From Candidatus Phytoplasma fabacearum (GTDB lineage Bacteria; Bacillota_I; Bacilli_A; Acholeplasmatales; Acholeplasmataceae): a DNA stretch of 64,000 nt. This document shows, piece after piece, positions 1-8,956 of this stretch (the stretch's first letter is position 1; each line of letters opens with the position of its first letter). The notes under the pieces were generated by a model that did not search any database, was not told the origin of the DNA, and worked only from the letters and a program-made list of their open reading frames with translations. Location: positions 1 through 64,000 of the forward strand of contig NZ_JAOSIM010000001.1 of assembly GCF_030586805.1 (NCBI RefSeq). Reading direction: 5' to 3'. The position numbers and the translations under genes were made by a program.

Positions 1-128
1 CCGAAAAGGGATAAATTATGGAAAGCGGTGTGCTTGGAAACTTGCTCGCACCGTTTGGACGGGGGCTGTTGGTAATATTTGATAGAAAAACAAATCCTAT
101 CAAAGAAACGCCAATAATCTATCCGTAC
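1..128 (+). mobile_element. Group II intron, 3' end (domains 5-6), cut by window edge
   Basis: This stretch is nearly identical to the 3' end of the intron at 46433-47578. It has an intact domain 5 (the AAGCGG strand, a GAAA-containing turn and the matching return strand) followed by a domain 6-like segment and the ATCCGTAC terminus. It lies about 60 bases upstream of tdk in the same orientation. The 5' part of the intron and any interrupted gene lie outside the window. Confidence 0.8.
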
Positions 129-191
129 TTCAAAAAGATTTAAAATTAATTAATTGATATTTATTAATGAAGTGAGAGGTTACTCTTTATA

Positions 192-773
192 ATGATGGTG
201 GTAGATGAAGAGGGTTTTGTTGAGGTTATTTGTGGCCCAATGTTTTCAGGAAAAACAACCGAATTAATTAAACGAATTAATTTTTTAAAACCTTTGAAAT
301 TACAATTTTTAGTTTTCAAACCGTTTATTGATAATCGTTATTCGTGTAAAAGTGAATTAATTAATCATAATTTAGAAACAGCTCCTGCTATTTTAATTCG
401 TCAAAGCAAAGAAATTTTTAATTTTATGAAATCTAGAATTGATTTAATAATTATCGATGAAGCTCAATTTTTAGATTCTGATATTGAAACTATTGTTAAT
501 GATTTATCTTATAAAGGTATACGTATTATTATAGCTGGTTTAGAATTAGATTTTCGCGGTAGACCTTTCGGTTCTATGCCATATTTATTATCTATCGCTG
601 ACAGAGTTACTAAATATAGATCTTATTGTTTTCTTTGTGGCAAAGAAGCATCTCGGACCCAAAGAATTTATTTTAATTTGAAAAATAAAGTTTCAATCGA
701 CAAAGAATCGATAATTTTAGTAGGTGGAAAAGATTACCATGAACCTTGTTGTCGTAAATGTCATAAATTTTAA
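192..773 (+). CDS. tdk: Thymidine kinase
   Basis: Type II thymidine kinase (193 aa), the salvage enzyme phosphorylating thymidine with ATP in the cytoplasm. Visible features are the P-loop GPMFSGKTTE at residues 15-24, the DEAQF Walker B-like motif near residue 90, the lasso-region segment and the zinc-binding pairs CFLC and CCRKC near the C-terminus. The length is normal for the family. GAGAGG lies about 13 bases before the ATG; a second ATG follows immediately, so the start could be one codon later. A group II intron 3' end sits just upstream, so the leader may be shaped by splicing. Nucleotide salvage fits a parasite without de novo synthesis. Confidence 0.95.
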   Translation: MMVVDEEGFVEVICGPMFSGKTTELIKRINFLKPLKLQFLVFKPFIDNRYSCKSELINHNLETAPAILIRQSKEIFNFMKSRIDLIIIDEAQFLDSDIETIVNDLSYKGIRIIIAGLELDFRGRPFGSMPYLLSIADRVTKYRSYCFLCGKEASRTQRIYFNLKNKVSIDKESIILVGGKDYHEPCCRKCHKF

Positions 774-811
774 ATTATTTTTATAATAATTTTTTTAAGT
801 TTGAATTTTTT

Positions 812-1279
812 ATGGAAAAAAAACATTTTTTGTTTATGAAAGAAGCTTTTAAGGAAGCTCAAAAGGCTTTTGAAAAAGGAGAAGTTCCTGTAGGAGCTGT
901 TGCAGTTATAGATGATAAAATTGTAGCTAGAGCTCATAATAATACAGAGAATAGTCAATTATTTTTTAGTCATGCAGAATTTTTAGTTCTTATAGAAGTT
1001 AATCGTCAATTGAAAAATTATCGTATGAATATGGTAAGTATTTATGTGACTTTGGAACCTTGTATTATGTGTTTCGGAGCTTTAATTCAATCTCGAGTTA
1101 ATAAAATTTATTATAGTGCTTCTAATATTAATTTTAATTTTTATCATAATTTTTTATATATTTATAATAATTTAAAATATCATGAAAAATTTGTTAAATT
1201 ATTTATTTTCGAATCAGAAAGTAAGAATATTTTGAGAAAGTTTTTTGCTAATTTAAGGCATAAAAAATTTTATAATTGA
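812..1279 (+). CDS. tadA: tRNA-specific adenosine deaminase TadA
   Basis: CMP/dCMP deaminase fold enzyme of 155 aa that converts A34 to inosine in the tRNA-Arg(ACG) anticodon. The zinc motifs are plain: HAE near residue 55 and PCIMC near residue 86, with the substrate-side segment EGEVPVGAV-like (KGEVPVGAVAV) at residues 22-32. No clear Shine-Dalgarno is seen before this ATG; an alternative ATG lies eight codons in. It is followed directly by ffs, a common neighbour order in Firmicutes and Mollicutes. Confidence 0.92.
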   Translation: MEKKHFLFMKEAFKEAQKAFEKGEVPVGAVAVIDDKIVARAHNNTENSQLFFSHAEFLVLIEVNRQLKNYRMNMVSIYVTLEPCIMCFGALIQSRVNKIYYSASNINFNFYHNFLYIYNNLKYHEKFVKLFIFESESKNILRKFFANLRHKKFYN

Positions 1280-1302
1280 TTTTTTAATGTATAATAAATT
1301 AG

Positions 1303-1331
1303 TTGATAATTTTTTTAATTATATATTTAAT
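1303..1331 (+). promoter_or_regulatory. Candidate promoter of ffs
   Basis: TTGATA and TTTAAT boxes are separated by 17 bases and end about 10 bases before the first base of the SRP RNA stem. In such AT-rich DNA this is only suggestive. Confidence 0.4.
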
Positions 1332-1341
1332 AATTTTTTTT

Positions 1342-1433
1342 AAAAATCATCATTCAATGTTAATTAAAATGAATTTGGTCAGATCTTAGTTGAAGCAGCC
1401 ATAAATTTTTATTTCATGTGAATGGTGATTTTT
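1342..1433 (+). ncRNA. ffs: Small signal recognition particle RNA (4.5S type)
   Basis: A stretch of about 92 bases folds into one long hairpin. The ends AAAAATCAYCATTCA and TGAATGGTGATTTTT are complementary over 15 positions. The apical part carries the conserved Ffh-binding motif, GGTCAG on one strand and GAAGCAGCC on the other, separated by the expected short tetraloop region. It is the RNA partner of Ffh for co-translational membrane targeting. Its position after tadA supports the call. It is the short bacterial form without an Alu domain; exact ends are inferred from the stem. Confidence 0.9.
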
Positions 1434-1512
1434 AAGAAAATTTGTTATATAATTTATATATATAAAAGATAATTTAGTTTTCAAATGACAATAAATAGGA
1501 TAGGTTAAGGTT

Positions 1513-2151
1513 TTGGGTTTTAATTTTTGGAATAAAAGTAAATTTCAACTTTTACCTTTAGTTTTTGATGCTGTAAAAGGTGATCCTTTTCATGAGGAGG
1601 ATTATCAGTTAGATCAACAACAAGGTAAAATTCAATTTTATTATTTGAAACAAAATGAATATCAAGATAATTTTGCTAGATTAAATCAGTATGTTATTTG
1701 GACTTTAAAAGATAATATTTATCGAGTTTTTATTGATAAATTTTATTACGAAAAATTTAGTATTTTATATCAACCTGAAATTAATATTTATTTTATTAAA
1801 TATATTTTTTCTTCTTTAAAAATTTATAATTCTATGTTATTAAATAGATATTTGTGTATGTTTTTCGGATTTTTGTTTTATGCGTTGAATGTTTTTGTAT
1901 ATTTTAAATTCAACTTCTTTTTGGGATATTTAAAATTAACATTAATGTTTTTGTTGTTTCTATTATTATTAATTTGCTCGTTCTTTGTAATTAGATATCA
2001 AAATAATATTTTTTTAGATAAAAAAAAGAAATTATTAAAAGAATTTAAAAATAATATGGAAAGTTTTTTAGGCAAAGAAATTACTGATAAAATTTTATCA
2101 GAACATAAAGAATATTTAACTTTAATATCCAATAAAAAACAAAATGAATAA
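1513..2151 (+). CDS. Conserved-looking small membrane protein, unknown function
   Basis: 212 aa, not recognised as a named family. A polar N-terminal half (about 110 residues) is followed by two closely spaced hydrophobic segments at about residues 114-135 and 140-160, separated by a short loop, then a Lys-rich C-terminal tail. This suggests a membrane protein with both ends on the same side. The start is TTG with AAGG four bases upstream. It stands between ffs and mnmG in the same direction. The function is unknown. Confidence 0.6.
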   Translation: MGFNFWNKSKFQLLPLVFDAVKGDPFHEEDYQLDQQQGKIQFYYLKQNEYQDNFARLNQYVIWTLKDNIYRVFIDKFYYEKFSILYQPEINIYFIKYIFSSLKIYNSMLLNRYLCMFFGFLFYALNVFVYFKFNFFLGYLKLTLMFLLFLLLLICSFFVIRYQNNIFLDKKKKLLKEFKNNMESFLGKEITDKILSEHKEYLTLISNKKQNE

Positions 2152-2211
2152 ATTTACTATTTTGGAATTCAATTTGAAAGATGACAATTATTTCAGAAAG
2201 GCATGCTTAAA

Positions 2212-4068
2212 ATGAAATATTATCAAAGTATTGTAGTTGGTGGAGGTCATGCCGGTGTAGAAGCTGCTTTAGCTTTAGCAAAACAATCTCATAAAACTTT
2301 GTTAATTACTGGCAATTTAAAACAAATAGCATCTCTTCCTTGTAATCCTTCTATAGGTGGTCCAGCTAAAGGTGTAGTCGTGAGAGAAATTGATGCTTTA
2401 GGTGGTATTATGGGAAAAGCTGCTGATATTTGTCAAATTCAAATGAAAATGTTAAATACTTCTAAAGGACCAGCTGTAAGAAGTTTAAGAGCTCAAATAG
2501 ATAAAATTAAATATCCTCAGTTTATCTTGCAAACACTTAAAAAAATGTCTAATTTAACTTTGATAGAGGATTTGGTCGAAAATTTAATTATTCAAGAAAA
2601 CGATTCATGCGTTAAAGGAGTTAAATTAATTAGCGGCAAGATTATTTATAGTGATATTGTTATATTAACTACAGGAACCTATTTAACAAGTAAAGTTTTA
2701 ATAGGTTCTAAAATTATAAATTCAGGTCCTAATAAATCTCCTACTACTTATGGTATAAGTGAACAATTAAAAAAATTTGGAATTGAAGTTATTCGTTTAA
2801 AAACAGGAACTCCACCTAGAGTTCATAAAGATACTATTGATTATAGTAAAACTGTTGAACAAGCAGGTGATAATGTTCTTCAAACCTTTAGTTCTCCTTC
2901 GGTTATTAATGATTTAGGCGTACAGAAATTATGTTTTTTGACTCATACTAATAATGATACTCATCAATTAATTCGTAAACATTTACATAAATCGGCGATG
3001 TATAGTGGTTATATTTATAGTTCTGGCCCTCGTTATTGTCCTTCTATAGAAGATAAAATAGTAAGATTTTGTGATAAAAATAGACATCAATTATTCATTG
3101 AACCTGAAAGTTTGTTTTCTGATGAGATGTATTTGCAAGGGCTTTCTATGAGTATGCCTTGTGAAGTGCAAGAAGAAATTTTAAAAACTATTCCAGCTTT
3201 TGCAAAAGCAAAAATTGTTAAATACGCTTATGCTATAGAATATGATGCTTTTAATCCTAATCAATTGTTTCACACTTTAGAAAGTAAAAAAATTAAAAAT
3301 TTATTTTTAGCAGGTCAAATTAATGGTACTAGTGGTTATGAAGAGGCTGCATGTCAAGGATTAATTGCAGGTATCAATTCAGCCTTAAAACTTCAAAATA
3401 AACCTCCTTTTATATTAAAGCGTAATGAAGCTTATATTGGTGTTTTAATTGATGATTTAATTAATAAAGGGACTTATGAGCCTTATCGTTTATTAACTTC
3501 TAGAGCTGAATTTCGTTTATTATTGCGGCATGATAATGCGGATTTAAGATTAATGTCTTATGGTTTTAAATTTGGTTTAGTTGATGAAAAAACTTTTGAT
3601 TGGTTGAAGCAAAAACAAATTCAAATTGATTCTTTAAAAGAGAAATTAAGTAATTTTTATTTAGATATAGATGATTTTCGTAAGTTAAATATTAATTTTG
3701 GTTCTCGTCGCATGAGTTTATATCAATTATTAAAAAGATCTGATTTAAATGAAAATGTTTTATATAATTTGTTTTCAAATCAATATTCTGCGGATGTTCT
3801 AGAACAAGTAGGAATTCAAATTAAATATGAAGATTATATTTTAAAATCCGAAAAAGAAGTTAAAAAAAATTCTTATTTAGAAGAAAAAATAATACCTAGT
3901 AATATTGATTATCGAATTATTAATAATTTATCTCAAGAAGCGAAAGAAAAATTAACTAAAATCAAACCTTTTAATATAGCTCAAGCTTCTCGTATTTCCG
4001 GAGTTAATCCTGTTGATATTAATATTTTATTAATTTATTTGCAAAAATATAGTAATTTTCATGTATAA
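2212..4068 (+). CDS. mnmG: tRNA uridine-34 carboxymethylaminomethyl-modifying FAD protein MnmG
   Basis: GidA/MnmG, the FAD-dependent partner of MnmE in making (c)mnm5U34 on tRNAs. It has the dinucleotide-binding motif [13 protein letters not shown] at the N-terminus, the family signatures [12 protein letters not shown] and TGTPPR, and GINSALKL in the C-terminal half; about 618 aa is full length. The ATG at 2212 was chosen because AGAAAGG lies 10 bases before it; the upstream ATG at 2203 is only one base from that site. The gene overlaps rsmG by 8 bases. Its partner mnmE lies elsewhere in the window and is intron-split. Confidence 0.95.
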   Translation: MKYYQSIVVGGGHAGVEAALALAKQSHKTLLITGNLKQIASLPCNPSIGGPAKGVVVREIDALGGIMGKAADICQIQMKMLNTSKGPAVRSLRAQIDKIKYPQFILQTLKKMSNLTLIEDLVENLIIQENDSCVKGVKLISGKIIYSDIVILTTGTYLTSKVLIGSKIINSGPNKSPTTYGISEQLKKFGIEVIRLKTGTPPRVHKDTIDYSKTVEQAGDNVLQTFSSPSVINDLGVQKLCFLTHTNNDTHQLIRKHLHKSAMYSGYIYSSGPRYCPSIEDKIVRFCDKNRHQLFIEPESLFSDEMYLQGLSMSMPCEVQEEILKTIPAFAKAKIVKYAYAIEYDAFNPNQLFHTLESKKIKNLFLAGQINGTSGYEEAACQGLIAGINSALKLQNKPPFILKRNEAYIGVLIDDLINKGTYEPYRLLTSRAEFRLLLRHDNADLRLMSYGFKFGLVDEKTFDWLKQKQIQIDSLKEKLSNFYLDIDDFRKLNINFGSRRMSLYQLLKRSDLNENVLYNLFSNQYSADVLEQVGIQIKYEDYILKSEKEVKKNSYLEEKIIPSNIDYRIINNLSQEAKEKLTKIKPFNIAQASRISGVNPVDINILLIYLQKYSNFHV

Positions 4069-4678
4069 ATTATTTTTACAAAAAAAATTCACATTAAACA
4101 AATTACAAATGATGAAGTTTCACTTATACACTAAATGTTTATTCGAGTTCAATAATAAAATAAATTTAACTTCTATATTAGAGCCGGATTTGGTATATAT
4201 TAAACATTTTTATGATTCTTTATTAGTTTCTTCTTTAGTTAATTTTGATCAAATTAATTCTTTATGCGATGTCGGTACGGGAGCAGGTTTTCCAGGAATT
4301 CCTTTAAAAATTGTATTTCCTCATTTAAATTTAATTTTAATTGAATCTTCTTATAAAAAAACTATTTTTTTAAAAAGTTTGGTTAAAAAATTATCTTTAA
4401 AAAATGTTTATATTTATAACCGGAAGATAGAAAAACATAATATTCGTTATGATTATCTTATAGCTAGAGCTTTAGGAAAATTAAATATTATTTTAAAGTT
4501 GGTTTATCCTTTGCTAAATAATCAAGGTAATTTTATTGTAATGAAAGGTCCTAATTATAATAAAGAGTTTGTAAATGATAAAATTTTTGATAAATTTATA
4601 TTAAAAAATAAACAGATGGTTAATTTACCCAATCAATTAGGTACTAGAGTGAATTTGTTATTTAGTAAATTGATGTAA
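4061..4678 (+). CDS. rsmG: 16S rRNA (guanine-527-N7) methyltransferase RsmG
   Basis: SAM-dependent methyltransferase of 205 aa (GidB family) modifying G527 of 16S rRNA. The SAM-binding loop [13 protein letters not shown] is at about residues 70-82, followed by the [12 protein letters not shown] segment and the R-A-L-G core strand. It begins inside the end of mnmG, so the two genes are probably translationally coupled, the usual order in Firmicutes. It lies within the normal size range for the family. Confidence 0.93.
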   Translation: MYKLFLQKKFTLNKLQMMKFHLYTKCLFEFNNKINLTSILEPDLVYIKHFYDSLLVSSLVNFDQINSLCDVGTGAGFPGIPLKIVFPHLNLILIESSYKKTIFLKSLVKKLSLKNVYIYNRKIEKHNIRYDYLIARALGKLNIILKLVYPLLNNQGNFIVMKGPNYNKEFVNDKIFDKFILKNKQMVNLPNQLGTRVNLLFSKLM

Positions 4679-5287
4679 TTTGATTTTTTTTAATTGTGAT
4701 CGACAAATTTATAATTTCTGATTATGTTTATTTATCGATTTTAATTAATAGTTTTTTCTTATTTATTTAAATTTAATTTTTTGATTGTTATCTTGTAGTT
4801 ATATGCGAATGGCATTTTTTGATAATAATAATTTTAATTTAAAATTTGAATATATATAGAAAGCGCTATTAGAGAAATAATAATAATGAAATTCTATCAA
4901 CAAAAGTTTAATATTTTCGATTTTTATATTGATAGTATTTTCAATAACTTAATTATTAATCGAATTAATTTAAATATTTTTAAATGTGATTTTGGAATAA
5001 TTTTAGTAGTTCGCTCCGGTTATATCTAGTTATTTTTTCTTATTGAATTAATTTTAATAAAAATTAAAATTTGTTTTTATTTCTTTAAGATTTATTTTTC
5101 GTAGTAATTTAATATTTTGTGGAATTTAGTTGATTTTTATTAATTATTTTATGCATATATTCGTTTAAAAATAATTTAAGTAATTTTGATTTATTTCAAA
5201 AAACCTAATTAAGACATCAAAATTTAGTTATTAAATTATTTATTATTTTTGATTCGAAAATAGAAAAAGGAATTAATATAGAATTTC
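4679..5287. other. AT-rich intergenic region, no supported gene
   Basis: About 610 bases with frequent stops in all frames. A 47-codon ORF (4886-5029, plus) starts with ATG after a weak GAGAAA, but neither composition nor similarity supports it. No tRNA, hairpin-plus-T-run or intron domain was recognised. It separates the mnmG-rsmG operon from a putative secreted-protein gene and may carry that gene's promoter. Confidence 0.5.
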
Positions 5288-6367
5288 ATGAATAAGTTAT
5301 GGGAAAATATTTCTTATATTTTAATATCTTGTTTTGTTACTACTAGTGTTTTTTTAATAGGGATCATTGTTTTTAATTATGATGAAATTAATAATTATAA
5401 TAAACTTCATAATAATTCTCGAATTATTGAAAAAAATCCGAATAATAAATTTAATAAAATAGGATTACAAAATAGTAATCCTGCATCCTCTAATTCTATA
5501 TTTCAACATGATGACCCTTCGGTATTAGAAAATGAAGAATCACAAAAGCAAAATAACCCGCAAGAAGATCCAGAACCCACTATACCAAGTTTTCCAGTAG
5601 CCACTAGTAAGAAGTTAAATTCAGATTCTTCAGAAAACGAAGAATCACAAAAGCAAAATAACCCACAAGAAGATTCAGAACCCACTATACCAAGTTTTCC
5701 AATATCCATTAGTCAGAAGTTAAATTCAGATTCTTCAGAAGACGAAGAATCACGAGATAAAATTGCTGCTTTAAATCAAAGACATTTTTATAACCCGGAA
5801 TTTTCAGAATATATCCGAAAAATTTTAAATGGTGAATCGGTTGAGTGGAGAAATATTAAAAATTTACATCCTGAAGATTTATTTTCGTTTTTTAAAGAAG
5901 AACCTAATAAATTTTTTAATGAACACCAAAGAAAAATGATTATTAAAGATTATTTATCTGATTCTAATATTAGAAGATTATTAAAAGAATATATTCGTCA
6001 TAGTTATATTAATTTTAAAGAATTATTTGCATTTGGATTTACTTGGGAACAATTAGCTTTTTATTTTGATTTTCAAACTGTAGATTTTGCTAAATATATT
6101 GAGCAAATTTTAGAAGGTAAAAAACTTGTATGGCGATCAATTCCAAATACTGTACAAAGTCATGATTTACTTGTATTTTTTGATGAAGAACCTAATAAAT
6201 TTTTCACTCAAGAACAGCGAAATTTAATTATTAAATCTTATTTAACAAATATTGATGTTCGAGAAGTTTTAAAATGGTATATCAAGGAAGATCCTCAACG
6301 TATTTCACGATTGTTTAGATTTGGTTTTTCCGAAAAAGATCTAAAAAAAAATAAAATTTTAAGTTAA
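5288..6367 (+). CDS. Putative exported or membrane-anchored protein with two kinds of internal repeat
   Basis: 359 aa, not recognised. A hydrophobic segment at about residues 9-30 follows a short charged start, fitting a signal peptide or N-terminal anchor. Next comes an acidic Pro/Ser/Gln-rich region built from a 35-residue (105-base) unit present about 2.3 times (units beginning at 5534, 5639 and 5744). The C-terminal half holds two copies of a domain of about 85 residues (about 172-256 and 264-350). They share the pattern YI-x3-L-x-G, then EEPNKFF, IIK-Y-L and a closing F-x-FGF. This looks like a secreted or surface protein with a flexible stalk and duplicated helical domains; an effector role is inference only. 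AAAAGGA lies about 16 bases before the ATG. Confidence 0.7.
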   Translation: MNKLWENISYILISCFVTTSVFLIGIIVFNYDEINNYNKLHNNSRIIEKNPNNKFNKIGLQNSNPASSNSIFQHDDPSVLENEESQKQNNPQEDPEPTIPSFPVATSKKLNSDSSENEESQKQNNPQEDSEPTIPSFPISISQKLNSDSSEDEESRDKIAALNQRHFYNPEFSEYIRKILNGESVEWRNIKNLHPEDLFSFFKEEPNKFFNEHQRKMIIKDYLSDSNIRRLLKEYIRHSYINFKELFAFGFTWEQLAFYFDFQTVDFAKYIEQILEGKKLVWRSIPNTVQSHDLLVFFDEEPNKFFTQEQRNLIIKSYLTNIDVREVLKWYIKEDPQRISRLFRFGFSEKDLKKNKILS

Positions 6368-6567
6368 AAAATTTCTATAACTTTTTATAAATAAAATATC
6401 TTGTTTTTGAGAAACAAAATGTTTTATAAGGTTATTTAAATTTACATAATAATAATATTTATTTGAATTTTAGATTAATTGTTTTTTAAATTAATAAATT
6501 ATAAATTATTTTTAATTTTATTTAAATATTTTTTAATTATTATAGAGTTATTATTTTTTATTTGGTA

Positions 6568-6626
6568 AAATTAATCGAGATTAAATTTTTAAAAAGTTTA
6601 TCTCGATTAATTTCTTCTTTTTTTTA
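6568..6626 (+). terminator. Rho-independent terminator
   Basis: A perfect 14-base inverted repeat (6568-6581 with 6600-6613, core TTAATCGAGAT) is followed by a T-rich run CTTCTTTTTTTT. It ends transcription from the gene at 5288, about 200 bases downstream of its stop. The plus orientation is given by the T-run. Confidence 0.7.
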
Positions 6627-6664
6627 CAATAAATCCCTTAATAAAGAAAGCTATAAAATATTTT

Positions 6665-7831
6665 ATGAATATCAGAAAAATTTTTAATTACAAAGTAATT
6701 GTATGTATTATGAATTTATTATTGATAAGTGGAATGTTTTTTGCAATTTACGCTAATTATCAAACGCAAAAAAACTCTAATGAAATGTCATTGTTGACCA
6801 AAAGTAAAGTTCTTAATAAATATAATGATGATTTAAAAAGAGTTATTCCTGAGAAACAATTTGTTTCGGTTGATCAAGAACTTTTTAAAAGTGTTGCAAT
6901 TAAAAGAAGAGAAAAAATTTTTCAAAACGATAAATTGATAGGATTTAAAATATATGAACACGAAAGTGATGAATTTCCTGTTGCTTTTGAAGAATATAAT
7001 GATAAAAATTTTATAATAAGAGTTACTACATATAATAATTCGAACGGTTTGAAATTGTATACAATTCAATATGTTTATGATAGATCAAAAGTTATTCATA
7101 AAATTAAAGAAATTTATAATGATTTACAACAAATTATTCAAATAGAAATATATAATGTTAATTATATTAGTGTCGATAAATCTAATGATTTATTAAGTAA
7201 AGTTACTAAATATAATAATTTTAATAACGTTTCGTATACTATAGATTATATTTATGACAAAACTCAAAAAGTTATTCGCACTAACAAAGATATTTATAAT
7301 GATAAAGGTAAACGTCTTTTTACGGAAGTTTATGATATTATCGATAATTCTGATATATCTTTTTTGAGAAAAAAGATTCGTTATTCTTTGAAAAGTGGTA
7401 TAATTGAAGCTATTTTTCACTATTCCGATATAAAAGATAATAAAAAAACTATAGTTAAACAATTTTTTGTCGGCGGTCTTCTTGATAAAACTGTTAAAGA
7501 AGAAATCGATTTATTAGCTAATAAAAAAACTAAAATAGTTTATCAAGATCGTAATGATGAAATATTTAAGATTAGTAAATATGATTTGAATCGACAAATT
7601 TGGTGTTCAGATGTTTATAAAAATAAAGTTATTGTAGATAGACGTTGTGAATATACAAAAGATAAAAGCAATCGTTCTTATAAGCATTATCAAAAATTGC
7701 AAAACAAAGATGATTTAGTTCTTGTTGATGAACAATTTATTGATGAACAAAATAATGTCTGGAATAAACAATATATTTATAAAGCGAATGGCGAATTAGA
7801 TCATTTTGTGTTGAAACAAATATATTATTAA
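6665..7831 (+). CDS. Putative anchored extracytoplasmic protein with Tyr-rich repeats
   Basis: 388 aa. A hydrophobic segment at about residues 11-29 fits a signal anchor or signal peptide. The rest is a chain of imperfect units of about 20-25 residues with a Y-Y/D pattern such as TKYNN..YTIDYIYDK and IYNDKGKRLFTEVYD. The rhythm resembles MORN/RHS-like beta repeats and the DUF2963 repeat proteins known from phytoplasmas; that assignment is tentative. It is flanked by terminators on both sides, so it is probably monocistronic. A surface or secreted role is inferred from the N-terminus only. Confidence 0.65.
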   Translation: MNIRKIFNYKVIVCIMNLLLISGMFFAIYANYQTQKNSNEMSLLTKSKVLNKYNDDLKRVIPEKQFVSVDQELFKSVAIKRREKIFQNDKLIGFKIYEHESDEFPVAFEEYNDKNFIIRVTTYNNSNGLKLYTIQYVYDRSKVIHKIKEIYNDLQQIIQIEIYNVNYISVDKSNDLLSKVTKYNNFNNVSYTIDYIYDKTQKVIRTNKDIYNDKGKRLFTEVYDIIDNSDISFLRKKIRYSLKSGIIEAIFHYSDIKDNKKTIVKQFFVGGLLDKTVKEEIDLLANKKTKIVYQDRNDEIFKISKYDLNRQIWCSDVYKNKVIVDRRCEYTKDKSNRSYKHYQKLQNKDDLVLVDEQFIDEQNNVWNKQYIYKANGELDHFVLKQIYY

Positions 7832-7859
7832 AAATATTTTTTTATTATTTTTCGGATAG

Positions 7860-7908
7860 AAAAAAGTAATTAAATTTATAATAAATTTAAATTTTACTTT
7901 TTTATTTG
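7860..7908 (+). terminator. Rho-independent terminator
   Basis: A long hairpin begins AAAAAAGTAA and TTAAATTTA and pairs with TAAATTTAA and TTACTTTTTT across a 3-base loop, with one small bulge. It ends in a T-run about 30 bases after the stop of the gene at 6665. Confidence 0.65.
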
Positions 7909-7933
7909 TTATAAAATATTAATAAATATTTTA

Positions 7934-8801
7934 GGAAGCCAAAGAAGTATAAATATTCAGTGATTTTATCAATCACTAGTATTGATAAATATTAAAAAAG
8001 ATTAAACAAGGTTCCTAAAAAGAACCAATTAGGAATTATAGCAAGTTTAATGATGCAATAAAATATTTAGTTTTACTACCCGAAAAAATTCTAAGGATTA
8101 TTTACGAAAGAGTCCAGAAGACAAAGTAGAGGCTATATTAAAAAAAAGACCTATCTTGTAACTACTATACTTGAGCAATTAATAAGTTATCGATATAGAT
8201 TAAATGTATCAGATATTTTATCAATAAAGAAACTTGGATATCTTACTTTTTTTACGGTAGTTCATTTTCCTTCAGAAAAAATCAAACTCGATATTTATAT
8301 TAACCGAGAGAGAGAGAGAGGAAGGGAATCCTCAAAGCGGAGTTTATTAAATTAATCAATAAATTAAATAAAAATAGTAATTATTCCCAATGAAAAAGTG
8401 ATTTCTTATCAATCGTAGGCATGAAAAGCTTAATTAGAAATAATTAAGCTCATCGTTCTTCCGATGACGAAGGGAATCTGAAAAAAATAGGGATAGATTA
8501 AAGGTAATTAGAAATCCAATTAATTATCGAACTTTAGTCGATAAAAAATCATTAAAAATAATTAGGATTTATAAAAAATTATTAGTATATTGGATATTAT
8601 CTGCTAATAATTTTAGATAGTTAGTTTTCCTGAAATATCTGTGAAATAATGTAATTTTTGAAATTCTAGAGTAAAAAAATATAAATTATGATAAGTTGGA
8701 TTCTCTTGTTAATGCTCTTCCGGTTAGGATGTAAGATTTTTGTGGTAATTATCAGAAAGATAAATTCTGAAAATCGAACTACACAAATAATCTATCTATA
8801 T
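7934..8801 (+). mobile_element. Decayed group II intron relic
   Basis: Alignment by eye with the better copies at 20200, 48136 and 49751 shows the 5' block (GCCAAAGAAGTATAAATATT, then the ATCAC loop). It also shows remnants of the maturase gene near 8510-8620 and a 3' end CTATCTATAT. Domain 5 is badly mutated and no frame is open, so the copy should not splice. It accounts for most of the 1.1-kb gap before the coiled-coil gene. Confidence 0.75.
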
Positions 8802-8956
8802 GATAGTAGTTTAATTAATAATTAATTATTATTTTTAAATTTTTTTAGAAAATATCATTTATTATTTCATTCTATTATGAAATTATATTGTTAAAATTAA
8901 AAATCAATATATAATAAGTTCAAACGAGAATATTTCTCTAAGGGGTTTTTGATATA

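Noticed and set aside
4886-5029. 47-codon ORF after rsmG
   Set aside because: Weak ribosome site and no sign of a domain; such lengths arise by chance in AT-rich DNA.
5503-5709. Minus-strand frame with internal repeat
   Set aside because: It is the antisense of the 105-base repeats in the gene at 5288.
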